This document shows, piece by piece, positions 43,917-52,613 of a DNA stretch of 64,000 nucleotides. The notes under the pieces were generated by a model, which searched no databases, had not been told where the DNA came from, and saw only the letters and a list, made by a program, of their open reading frames with translations. The position numbers were made by a program, and so were the translations under genes. The first letter of the stretch is position 1, and each line of letters opens with the position of its first letter. Source of the DNA: Maritimibacter alkaliphilus HTCC2654 (GTDB taxonomy: Bacteria; Pseudomonadota; Alphaproteobacteria; Rhodobacterales; Rhodobacteraceae); the NCBI RefSeq assembly GCF_000152805.1, contig NZ_CH902578.1, positions 2,255,074 to 2,319,073 of the forward strand. The letters are read 5' to 3'.

Positions 43917-45046
43917 CGCGCCACCGCCTCGTAGATTTCGGACATGCGGGCGGCCGTCGCCGACCACGGGAATTCCCGCGCCCGTGCCAGCCCCCGCGCG
44001 CGCAGATCGGCGGCCAGCGTGGCGTCGGACCCGACCTTCACGATCGCCTCGGCGATTTCGTCGGGGTTCATCGGATCGACCAGAAGCGCCGCGTCGCCCG
44101 CCACTTCCGGCAACGAGGACAGGTTCGAGGTGACGACCGGCGTCCCGCTCGCCATCGCTTCGAGCACCGTCAGCCCGAACCCTTCGTAAAGCGACGGGTG
44201 AACATAGATCGCGGCACGACGATAGAGCGCGTGCAGCGCGGCATCCGACACGTAGCCCGCGACATGCAGGCGTTTCGACAGGATCGGGTCGTCCAGAATG
44301 GCCTCGATCTGCTCCATGTCCCAACCGCTGCCGCCGGTCACGACGAGGTGGTGGGGAATGTCCTGCATCGCGATCCTGAGTGCGGCGATCACGCCCTGCA
44401 CGTTCTTGCGCGGGCTGATCTTGCCTGCGGTCAGGATGAACGGAACGTCGTCCGGCGGGAGCGGAATGCCGTCGAGCGCAGCGTCGTCCGGTTCTGCGAA
44501 GAAACGGTCGGAAACGCCGGAAGCGACCACGTGCAGCCGATCCCATGACTGGCCCGGATAAAGGCTCATCACCTCCTCCGCCGTCGCCTGCGAGATGCAG
44601 ACCAGCGCATCGGCACGGTGCACGGCCTGATCCAGCGCGCGTTTCATCAGCCACGGGCGGTTGTGACTGAAGTATTCGGGATGGGTCAGCGGGCCGATGT
44701 CGTGGACCGTGACGACCAGAGGCTTCGCCGTCGCGATGGGGTATCCCATGCAGACCGAATGGGTCACGTCCACCGGCCCCTCCATCATCCATTCGATGCG
44801 CGGCAGCCCGGCGAAGGTCCAGCCATAAGACGTGCCACGCCGCCCGGATTTCAGAAGCGTGAGGCCGGTATCAGACCGAAGCGCGGCGAGCCGGTCGGGC
44901 GGCAGCGACGACCATGCAGAAGCAGGGCGAACGTCGACGTCGCCCTGCGCCGCCAGAGCGTCGCGCAACTCACGCGCATAACGGGCCAGCCCGTGCCCGT
45001 GCAGGTCGGCGAACTGGTTGGCGAAAAAGGCGACCGTCGGTTTCAT
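43913..45046 (-). CDS. Glycosyltransferase family 4 (2)
   Basis: A 377-residue GT-B enzyme with the donor motif EGFGLTVLEAMASGTPVV (E-x7-E) and LTAGKISPRKNVQG (family GT4, Arg/Lys for phosphate). ATG 45046 begins MKPTVAFFANQF and overlaps the stop of the upstream gene. Acceptor and donor are not predictable. Part of the tightly packed polysaccharide operon. Confidence 0.87.
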   Translation of the reverse strand: MKPTVAFFANQFADLHGHGLARYARELRDALAAQGDVDVRPASAWSSLPPDRLAALRSDTGLTLLKSGRRGTSYGWTFAGLPRIEWMMEGPVDVTHSVCMGYPIATAKPLVVTVHDIGPLTHPEYFSHNRPWLMKRALDQAVHRADALVCISQATAEEVMSLYPGQSWDRLHVVASGVSDRFFAEPDDAALDGIPLPPDDVPFILTAGKISPRKNVQGVIAALRIAMQDIPHHLVVTGGSGWDMEQIEAILDDPILSKRLHVAGYVSDAALHALYRRAAIYVHPSLYEGFGLTVLEAMASGTPVVTSNLSSLPEVAGDAALLVDPMNPDEIAEAIVKVGSDATLAADLRARGLARAREFPWSATAARMSEIYEAVAR

Positions 45047-46197
45047 GGCGTCGGCCCCTCGGGCGGCAAGCCGATCTCGGCCAAAATACGGTCGACCTTG
45101 GATTGCCACGAATGGGTCGTGGCGAAGGTGTCGATCGCCCGATCACGGTCCGGGTCGCCCGACAGCGCGCGGGCGATGGCGGGGGCGACGGCACCTTCGT
45201 CCGACAGCACCTCGGCAGGCGGCGCGAGGTGGGCATATTCGTCGTGCGGCGTGGACAGGATCGGGAGGCCTGCCGCCGCGTATTCGTAAAGCTTGAGCGG
45301 GTTCTGCCCTTTGTAGACCGCCTGCTTGCTCCGGTCGTAAAGCATCACGCCGAGGTCACAGTGGACGAGCCACGCGGGCAGCTCGCGCGGGGCGACGGAC
45401 CCCATGAGAAACACGGTCCCCGGATAGCGGGCGGCGAGGTCGTCGGCCCAACCCGCACCCGGCCCGATGAGCGCAAGGCTTCCGCCCCGCGCCTTCATCT
45501 CGGCCGCGACGGCTTCAAACAACGCCGGATCGCCCTTGCTCAGAACGCCGGTCCACACCGCACGCGGATGGGGCAGCGGGGCGAGCGCCGCGGGCTCGGC
45601 CGGATCGCCCGCATAAATCTCGCGTTCGACACCCTGCCCCAGCACGTGAACCTTGCTCGCCGGCACGCCAAGCTCATCCACGGCATACGCCTTGAGCGTC
45701 GTCGAAATCGTATGAACAGCGTCGACCGAAGCATAATCCTCGGCCTCGATCGGCTTCACGGCGTCACCCCGGAACGCCGGGTAATAATCGACCACGTGAA
45801 AAGCCACGCGCGCCTTGGGGAAGGCACGTTTCAGCGCGCGGCCCGATCCCGGCACAGTCGTCCAGACGAGGTCGGGGTCCGGCATCACCTGCGCGAGGCC
45901 GGGCCGCGCCAGACCATAGCGCAGATGCGAGGCGGTCCGGGTCGAGAGCGGCCAGATGTCGCGCACGGGAACCGGCGTCGCCTGCGTCACGATATGCACG
46001 CCAGCCTCGGACCGGGGCGTGGCGCGCCAGACCTTCAGGTAACCGCCCGTCCCCCGCAAGAGGTGCACGGGGTCGAGCGGTGCCTGCAAATAGGTCACGT
46101 CATGCCCGCGCGCTGCCGTGAGCCGCGACAACACCTTGGTCGAGCACTGGATATCCGAGGCCCAGACCGTCGGCCGATGAAACAGAACGCGCGCCAT
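45043..46197 (-). CDS. Glycosyltransferase family 4-like (3)
   Basis: A 384-residue protein with a GT-B Rossmann-like layout. It starts MARVLFHRPTVWASDIQCSTK and has LKLYEYAAAGLPILS as the donor-binding region. It resembles the group that contains UDP-galactopyranose-type or glucuronosyl enzymes of capsule loci, but its exact family is uncertain. It is coupled to the neighbours by short gaps and overlaps. Confidence 0.75.
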   Translation of the reverse strand: MARVLFHRPTVWASDIQCSTKVLSRLTAARGHDVTYLQAPLDPVHLLRGTGGYLKVWRATPRSEAGVHIVTQATPVPVRDIWPLSTRTASHLRYGLARPGLAQVMPDPDLVWTTVPGSGRALKRAFPKARVAFHVVDYYPAFRGDAVKPIEAEDYASVDAVHTISTTLKAYAVDELGVPASKVHVLGQGVEREIYAGDPAEPAALAPLPHPRAVWTGVLSKGDPALFEAVAAEMKARGGSLALIGPGAGWADDLAARYPGTVFLMGSVAPRELPAWLVHCDLGVMLYDRSKQAVYKGQNPLKLYEYAAAGLPILSTPHDEYAHLAPPAEVLSDEGAVAPAIARALSGDPDRDRAIDTFATTHSWQSKVDRILAEIGLPPEGPTP

Positions 46198-46203
46198 GAT
46201 GGG

Positions 46204-47049
46204 TCAGCCAGCGCCCCCGCCACGTGTCCACTGGTCCTGAAAATCCGCGTCGATCTGCGACCGCGTGATCGCATTCTGACGGTCCCAGACGATTGCATTG
46301 GCCCGGAAAATGGCGGTCGCGGAATGGACGGCCGAAATGAAGCCCGGAATCCCGTCCTGAAACCCCTTTTTGGCCACGTATTTACGGAAGAATTCGTAGA
46401 TGGGGCGCCCCGCGATGTCGATGAAGCGGACCGGGCGCCCGCGCCCCTCGACCCCCTTCACGACCTCTTCCATATACTGCCCGCTCTTGCGGAACCGTTT
46501 CTCGAGGTTGTCCTCGTTGAAATGCACCATGAGGGCCGAAAGCTGACCGACGCGGCTTTCGGGTGCGTCGAGCAGGCAGTCCTCATGGAACATGCCGCCG
46601 AAGCGGAACTTGTCGCGTCGCGCGAGGTGGACGAGGTTCCAGTCGCGCCAGCCGCCGCCCTTCATCGGACGATGCATGAAGTAGTTGAGGCGGCGATAGC
46701 GGTAGCCGTCCTTGCCGTCGTCGCAGATCGCCTCCTGCACCTGTCGGGCAAGCTCGGGCGTCACGCGTTCGTCCACGTCCATGTGGAGCAACCAGTCGCT
46801 CGTCGCCGCGTCGATCCCCTTGTTGCGCTGATGCGAGAAATACTCGCCCTCCACGCGGGGCGACCGCAGGAACCGCACCTTGGGGCCGGCGGCCTTCGCC
46901 AGATCCTCGGTCGTGTCGGACGAGCCGTCGTCGACGATGATGATTTCATCCACCCAGTCGATCAGGTTTGCAAGGAAGCCGGGCAGATCGCGTTCTTCGT
47001 TGTAGCTGATCGTCACGACGCCAAGCTTGGGGCGGGTCTGGTCGGGCAT
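46204..47049 (-). CDS. Glycosyltransferase family 2
   Basis: A 281-residue GT-A enzyme. VTISYNEERDLPGFLANL begins the fold. VDDGSSDTT and the metal-binding HMDVDE (DxD) are clear, and RNKGIDAATSDW lies between. It resembles the WaaE/KdtX lipopolysaccharide core group. ATG 47049 is behind AAGGA. Confidence 0.88.
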   Translation of the reverse strand: MPDQTRPKLGVVTISYNEERDLPGFLANLIDWVDEIIIVDDGSSDTTEDLAKAAGPKVRFLRSPRVEGEYFSHQRNKGIDAATSDWLLHMDVDERVTPELARQVQEAICDDGKDGYRYRRLNYFMHRPMKGGGWRDWNLVHLARRDKFRFGGMFHEDCLLDAPESRVGQLSALMVHFNEDNLEKRFRKSGQYMEEVVKGVEGRGRPVRFIDIAGRPIYEFFRKYVAKKGFQDGIPGFISAVHSATAIFRANAIVWDRQNAITRSQIDADFQDQWTRGGGAG

Positions 47050-47066
47050 GTGTGGTCCTTGCGGGT

Positions 47067-48020
47067 CTAGCGATACGGCGATTGCCGGCGCATGCGGATG
47101 GGCCGGTAGATGCGGTCGCGGAAACGGTTCTTGAAGGTCGTGAAATCGGGGATCGGACGGCCGGGCGGAGGCCCGAGGTCGAGCGGCGCGCCATGCGGGT
47201 TCGTCAGATCGTCGTCCGAATAGCCGAAGGCACGGGCCACTTGGATCACCACCGGGTCGAGCGTCAGGCGATAGTCGGGATCGGTCCGCCAGCGGTCCTG
47301 CGTGCGGTCGGTGATCGAAGATCCCATGTCCGGGGTCGTCGCGATTCCGATGTGGTCGCAGACGCTGGCAAAAGATGCCTGCGGATCGGCGATGATGTCT
47401 TCGTGGCGGATCAGCATCAGCCGCTCGGGCGGCAGCATCTGGCGGAGCGCCAGCAGGTTGCGATGGATTTCGGCCCAACCGAACTGGCGATCATAGGGCG
47501 CGGTGCCGAACAGTTTCTGTGATGAATGTTGAACGGCGAGCGGGTTGCGCACGAGGCCGACGAGGCGCACGTCGAACGTCGTTTCTTCCATCCAGTTCAG
47601 AAGGAGCGACACCGCCGCCCAGTTCGCCAGCACCTGCGGTGACTTCTCGAAGAAGACAGGCGCTGCGAACCGGGAGCAAAGCGCCTCCCACCCGTCGCGG
47701 ATCAGGGCGTGGTCGTCGGCAGGCGGCACGAAGTCCGGGATGTTGCCGCGCACGGTGTCGATCATGTAGGTGCGCGCGTTCCGTGCGCCGCCATAGCCGG
47801 GATAGGGAACGCCGCCCGAGAACAGCCGCGCGGGTTGACCCGTCATCACGGCGGCCTTCAGCCAGTGGTGGCTTTCGAGATAGGTGTGCGACGTGTAATC
47901 GAGCCCCCGCACATCGGGATGCGCGATCAGTTCGCTTTGAAAGATCGTGGAGCCCGACCGTTTGTCCGACAACAGGATCACCACGGTCGGGCGTGACGCA
48001 GACGTGGGCCGCTCAGGCAT
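47067..48020 (-). CDS. Sulfotransferase-like protein (2)
   Basis: A 317-residue sulfotransferase-type P-loop protein. The PAPS loop is LLSDKRSGSTIFQSEL and the 3'-phosphate motif LVGLVRNPLAVQHSS. It begins at ATG 48020 (MPERPTS), overlapping the upstream membrane-protein gene by 8 bases. The sequence differs clearly from the other two sulfotransferases in this cluster. Confidence 0.8.
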   Translation of the reverse strand: MPERPTSASRPTVVILLSDKRSGSTIFQSELIAHPDVRGLDYTSHTYLESHHWLKAAVMTGQPARLFSGGVPYPGYGGARNARTYMIDTVRGNIPDFVPPADDHALIRDGWEALCSRFAAPVFFEKSPQVLANWAAVSLLLNWMEETTFDVRLVGLVRNPLAVQHSSQKLFGTAPYDRQFGWAEIHRNLLALRQMLPPERLMLIRHEDIIADPQASFASVCDHIGIATTPDMGSSITDRTQDRWRTDPDYRLTLDPVVIQVARAFGYSDDDLTNPHGAPLDLGPPPGRPIPDFTTFKNRFRDRIYRPIRMRRQSPYR

Positions 48021-49416
48021 GGCTTTCCTCGGGCAGGGGCGTGTCGTCGCGCACCGACGGGGCCTCGTCGCGCAGGGCGACATTCGCCGGTTTCGACAGC
48101 GAAGCCATCAGATCGGGGTTACGCAGGGCCGAAAGCAGCCCGAGCACGAAAATGAACATGTAGACGCCGCGCACATTCTCGCCGAAGGCCGGGGAAAAGG
48201 CCGCCACCGGGAACATCGGAAGATATGCGAGATACAGCGCCCGTGGCCAGTCCCGCGCGAGCGGGGCCAATCGGGCGGCGTTTCGTCGATGCACGTTCGC
48301 ATAGTTGAACGCGGATATGAGCAGGAAGACGAACAGGAACGTGCTCAGCATCCCGTGGGCGAAATACCCCTGCCCGATCAGCGAGTGGTTGTTCTCGAAC
48401 CGCCCCATCTCGAAATCGTCCTGCCGGTTCGACGTCGACCCGGCCCCGACGATGAAGAACTGCGGATAGTCCAGCACGTGTTCGAAGGGCGTCACGAACG
48501 ACAGGAACCGACGGGATTCGCGTTCATCGGTGAAGGGGTCGTTGAACGTCGCCGTGAACCGATTCACGTATCGGTCGAAGAAGAACAGCGACGATCCGAC
48601 CCCGACGAAGATCACCAGCCCGACCGAGATCAGGACGGGCCTGAGCATGATCGAACGAAGCTGCCAGAACGGAAAGATCAAAAGCGCGCCGAGGATCAGG
48701 ACGAGTTCCGACAGGGCCTGCCTGGAATAGGCCATGACGATTCCCATCGGAGACAGGAAGATGCCGACGGTGGTCACGAAGGACCAGAACGCCGAAAGGT
48801 GGAAGCGTTTCGTCTTGAGATAGCTCACCATGGGCCAGGCGACCGCGACGAAGGTCGCGCTCAGAATGGACACGCCGACAAGGCTCTTTCCGCGCACGCC
48901 ATAATCGCCGTAACGGATCGAATAACGGTTCGCCGAGTTGGCCGGGTCGAGCTGCGGGATCGAAAAGATCGCGATGGCGATGGGCCGGGTCTGCGGCAGA
49001 GAACTCATGATGATCATCGAGGCGGTGACGAGCAGCCCGAGCGACAGCGCCTTGAGCACGAGTTCGACGTCCTTGGCCGTGCGCACGAACTGCGGAATGG
49101 CGAAGACCATCCCGAAGGCGAGGAAGAACTCGATCGCGGTGTAGATGCCGAAAAGCGCCGACCCGCCGTAGACGACGACCGACACTTCGCTCAATACGAT
49201 CAGCGCGGTGATGATCGCGATCAGGCCCCGGAACGGATAGCGGGCGACGGGGTTGTGGCGCGCCATGATGTAGCCGCGCAGGATGATATATGCCGCCACC
49301 CCGTCGATGATGTAGATCGGGATCGGGCCGAGCTTCACGTTCAGGCGCGGCATGGCGAAGAGGATGAAGGTGAAGACCGCCATGACGGCGATGCCCCGTG
49401 TGCGCTCGACCGTCAT
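48013..49416 (-). CDS. O-antigen ligase/polymerase-like membrane protein
   Basis: A 467-residue membrane protein with about ten to twelve hydrophobic segments and a large periplasmic loop near 295-350 (VNRFTATFNDPFTDERESRRF then FFIVGAGSTSNRQ). A late NNHSLIGQGYFAHG is reminiscent of the Wzy/WaaL family. It is the best candidate for polymerising lipid-linked units or ligating them. ATG 49416 overlaps the preceding stop (ATGA). Family membership is inferred from topology and loop position, because these proteins share little sequence. Confidence 0.68.
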   Translation of the reverse strand: MTVERTRGIAVMAVFTFILFAMPRLNVKLGPIPIYIIDGVAAYIILRGYIMARHNPVARYPFRGLIAIITALIVLSEVSVVVYGGSALFGIYTAIEFFLAFGMVFAIPQFVRTAKDVELVLKALSLGLLVTASMIIMSSLPQTRPIAIAIFSIPQLDPANSANRYSIRYGDYGVRGKSLVGVSILSATFVAVAWPMVSYLKTKRFHLSAFWSFVTTVGIFLSPMGIVMAYSRQALSELVLILGALLIFPFWQLRSIMLRPVLISVGLVIFVGVGSSLFFFDRYVNRFTATFNDPFTDERESRRFLSFVTPFEHVLDYPQFFIVGAGSTSNRQDDFEMGRFENNHSLIGQGYFAHGMLSTFLFVFLLISAFNYANVHRRNAARLAPLARDWPRALYLAYLPMFPVAAFSPAFGENVRGVYMFIFVLGLLSALRNPDLMASLSKPANVALRDEAPSVRDDTPLPEESHA

Positions 49417-50492
49417 GCCGCGACCCTTTCGGGCAAGTCCCGCCACATGGCGAGATAGTCGCGGGCCATGCCCACCTTGTCATAGCCCTTGGCCGCCTCG
49501 AACCCGGCCAGACCCAGTTGGGACCGTTGCGCGGGCGCGTCGATCAGACGGCCCAGCGCCTGCGCGAAGCCTTGCACATCGTCGGGCGCGATGACCGGGT
49601 TTCCGACAGGCGCGACGATATCGCTCAACCCCGGCACGTCCGATGCGACGACCGGCAAGGCCGCGTTCATCGCCTCGACGGCGGCCAGCCCGAACCCTTC
49701 CCACAGCGAGGGCAGCAGGAAGATGTCGGCTGACCGCAAAAGCTCCGTCACGTCCGTCACATTGCCCAAAAACGTCACGCGGTCGGCGATCCCGAGTTCG
49801 TTCGCCCGCGCTTCCAGCACCGGGCGCAGGGCACCATCACCGGCGACGACATAGTTCCACGGTCGATCCGCGATCAGGTGGAGCGCGGACAGCGCCGTTT
49901 CTATGTTCTTCGCGCGCGCCAATCTGGCGACGGTCAGGATCGTGGGCGGGGTCGAGGTGTCCGGCCTTTCCGGCGGGGTCGCGAACCGCAGCGCGGCGCC
50001 GTTGCGCACGGTGACCGTTTTGGCGGCAACCTGCGGATGCGCCGTGGTCAGCGCATCACGGGTCTGGGTGCTGATGGCCGCGATCCGGTCGAACTGACTG
50101 TAGATCGCACGATCCAGCCTGCGCCACAGCCCGCTGTCGCGACGTTTGTTCCACGTATTGTGTTCCGTCATCGTGCAGGGCGCCGCGATACGACCGGCAC
50201 GGCGTAGCATCGACAAATGGAGGATGGTGGGAAACAGGTGACCATGAACGACGCTGTCCGGCGTGGCCAAGGGGCCAAGCGCCCGCGCAAGACGGATCGC
50301 GGCGCGCGGGTCGCGCGGGTTGGCGATGCCAAGCGACCGGGCATTCTTCAGCCCGTCGGTCGCGCAGGGTTCGAGCGCGATGATATGCGCGTCTGCGCCC
50401 AGGTCGAGCAGGTCGGAATGCAACCCACGCGCAAGCCGTTCGGCCCCGCCGCGGTCCAGCCCGAAGCTGTTTATGACCTGAACGACCCGCAT
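49413..50492 (-). CDS. Glycosyltransferase family 4 (4)
   Basis: A 359-residue GT-B enzyme starting MRVVQVINSFGLDRGGAER. The GGAERL loop binds the acceptor and phosphate, and EGFGLAAVEAMNAALPVV is the E-x7-E donor motif. It lies three bases after the neighbouring sulfotransferase. Confidence 0.88.
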   Translation of the reverse strand: MRVVQVINSFGLDRGGAERLARGLHSDLLDLGADAHIIALEPCATDGLKNARSLGIANPRDPRAAIRLARALGPLATPDSVVHGHLFPTILHLSMLRRAGRIAAPCTMTEHNTWNKRRDSGLWRRLDRAIYSQFDRIAAISTQTRDALTTAHPQVAAKTVTVRNGAALRFATPPERPDTSTPPTILTVARLARAKNIETALSALHLIADRPWNYVVAGDGALRPVLEARANELGIADRVTFLGNVTDVTELLRSADIFLLPSLWEGFGLAAVEAMNAALPVVASDVPGLSDIVAPVGNPVIAPDDVQGFAQALGRLIDAPAQRSQLGLAGFEAAKGYDKVGMARDYLAMWRDLPERVAA

Positions 50493-50495
50493 CCG

Positions 50496-51413
50496 TCAGG
50501 CCGCCGCCTCGAGCGCCCGAACCTTCCAGCTTTCGAGGTTGCGCCCGGTCAGACGCTCCAACTCGATGATGTCGGGTTCGTAGAAGCGCCGCAGCGCGAG
50601 ATCGAGATGAGGGGGCAGTTCCTTGCGTTCGAGCGTCTTGGAATAAACGAACGAGCGAACCTGTTCCCGCAGGATGCGCGGCAGAAAGCGCCGCACGGCC
50701 TTGAGCGGGCCCTTGCGCGTGGTGAGCGACTTCATCAGCCAACGCGAACGTGGAACGCCGCTGCGTTGCGTGTGAACGGCGACGGGCACGAAACTGTCGT
50801 CGACGCCGAGCCACCTGTAGATTTCGACCGCTGTCCTTGCCGCGTGATCCTCGAGATCTTCGAAGAGCACGAAATGCACATGGTCCGCGCCGAATGCCTC
50901 GATCCAGGGCTTCACCAGCCGGGCCTGCTGGCCCTTGCCGATCCGCGATTCCGGCGTGAAATCGACGATGCGGCCATCATCCGAAAAGGTGGCGTTCCGG
51001 CGCAGAAAACTCTCGAATTCCCCTTCGAAATGGCCTGCCCGCACGCCGCGCATGAATTCCGAGAATAGCCGCTCGGCCGGATTTCGCAGCGACACGATGA
51101 TCCGGGCGTCCGGTGACGCGGCACGGATCAGCTCCGCCGTTCCTTGCGCGTAGATGTAGTGCGACGATTCCCCGATCCACCGTTCGGTGGTGACGCCGTC
51201 GAAAAGGCCCTCGTAAGCCTCGGGTTCGGCATAGGGCCATGCTACACCGGACGTGTCCGTTGCGCCGGTGGCACGAAGCATCTCCGCCCGCCAGTACATC
51301 GGCTCCTTCACAGGGGACATGAAGATCTCGGGGTGCTGCGACAGAAGCAGGTTCAGCGTGGTCGAGCCACAGCGCATACCACCGATGAAATAGAGGTTCG
51401 GAACGATCTTCAT
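50496..51413 (-). CDS. Sulfotransferase family protein (3)
   Basis: A 305-residue sulfotransferase of the heparan sulfate/NodH-like type. The 5'-phosphosulfate loop reads FIGGMRCGSTTLNLLL, then MYWRAEML, and the 3'-phosphate region IIVSLRNPAERLFSEFMRG. FVLFEDLE is the further conserved part. It is the most typical of the three. Sulfate would come from PAPS. It is separated from the upstream glycosyltransferase by 171 bases. Confidence 0.88.
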   Translation of the reverse strand: MKIVPNLYFIGGMRCGSTTLNLLLSQHPEIFMSPVKEPMYWRAEMLRATGATDTSGVAWPYAEPEAYEGLFDGVTTERWIGESSHYIYAQGTAELIRAASPDARIIVSLRNPAERLFSEFMRGVRAGHFEGEFESFLRRNATFSDDGRIVDFTPESRIGKGQQARLVKPWIEAFGADHVHFVLFEDLEDHAARTAVEIYRWLGVDDSFVPVAVHTQRSGVPRSRWLMKSLTTRKGPLKAVRRFLPRILREQVRSFVYSKTLERKELPPHLDLALRRFYEPDIIELERLTGRNLESWKVRALEAAA

Positions 51414-51584
51414 GCCTTGCCTTCCGCCCGTCGCTCGGTCGGGTCAAATCCTTGGGCAGGCAGCCACGCCGAGCGACCCCTGCGATCAACGCTGCCTACA
51501 TAGCAACGCGACCCCGGAATAGCCAATTGGAATGACCCGGCGATGTGCGGGGGCCCGCGATGGCCGCCACCGGGGCCAGTCGTT

Positions 51585-52613
51585 TCATCGACCATCGGAC
51601 AGGATGCCTTCAAGATCGGCGGCGATGCGACGGGTATCGAAGCGTTCTTCGACGATCTTGCGGCCAGCCGCACCCATGGCGCGACGCTTCGCGGTGTTTC
51701 CGGCCAGATCGGATAGCGCACGCACCCAGTCGTCGGGAGAACGCAGAAGATGACCCGACACGCCCTCCTCCACGATCTCGGCATGGTTGGCCGCGTCGCT
51801 TGCCAGAACCGGAATGCCGGTGGCCATGTATTCCAGTGCCTTGAAGCCGCATTTGTAGTCGTTGAACGGACCCGCGAAGAGCGGGTAGAGCCCGATGTCG
51901 AAAGGGGCGACGGCGTCGGAGATCGCGGCGGGTGAGGACCAGTCCACACCGTCGATCACCTCGGCTGTCAGGCCGGGGATGCCATCGAACGCCGTATGCA
52001 GGCGCTGCTCGCCATTCGCGCCGACGATCCTGAGCGTCACGGGACGGTCCGCCGCCACCTTGCGCAGCGGTTCGGTCAGGATACCCAGAATGTCATCGGC
52101 ATAATGCGCGCCGTTTCCGATCCAGCCCAGACAGACGCGCGACGGGTCATGGGTGTCGACGGGTTGCACGACGTAGTTCTCAAGCCGGATGCCGGACGGC
52201 ACGAAGTGCACGCGGTCCTGCTCTTCCCGCGCGACCCGGACGAGGGCCGATGAACCCGCCAGCACGCCGTGACAGTTGCGCATCATCCATCGCGCCGTGC
52301 GTTCGACGCGCGGGTTTCCGACCCGCGAGGGCGCATCGTCGATGTCGAAGAAGACCCGCTTTCCCGCCGCGCGCGCAAGCCTGAGGATCGCGGGGTGATA
52401 GCGACTGTAGGATTTCTGAAAGATCACGACGTCGTGGCGCGCGATCCGGGCGGTCAGCCGCAGGTAATCGGCCTTGGAGTTCACATGGGCGTAGGACACC
52501 GTATGCCCCAGCTCTTCCAATGCCTCGCCGATCCAATAGCCGCGCACCCGCGAACTCGCCTTGTTTCGGTCCCCTGCCAGATTGAACAGGATCCGCATCT
52601 TTCCGTTCGTCAT
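51585..52613 (-). CDS. Glycosyltransferase family 4-like (5)
   Basis: A 342-residue GT-B type protein. LFNLAGDRNKASSRVRG starts it, FFDIDDAPSR lies in the N-terminal domain, and KCGFKALEYMATGIPVLA is the donor region. It overlaps the ABC transporter stop (ATGA). It shows distant similarity to glycosyltransferases that act on polyprenyl-linked sugars. Confidence 0.8.
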   Translation of the reverse strand: MTNGKMRILFNLAGDRNKASSRVRGYWIGEALEELGHTVSYAHVNSKADYLRLTARIARHDVVIFQKSYSRYHPAILRLARAAGKRVFFDIDDAPSRVGNPRVERTARWMMRNCHGVLAGSSALVRVAREEQDRVHFVPSGIRLENYVVQPVDTHDPSRVCLGWIGNGAHYADDILGILTEPLRKVAADRPVTLRIVGANGEQRLHTAFDGIPGLTAEVIDGVDWSSPAAISDAVAPFDIGLYPLFAGPFNDYKCGFKALEYMATGIPVLASDAANHAEIVEEGVSGHLLRSPDDWVRALSDLAGNTAKRRAMGAAGRKIVEERFDTRRIAADLEGILSDGR

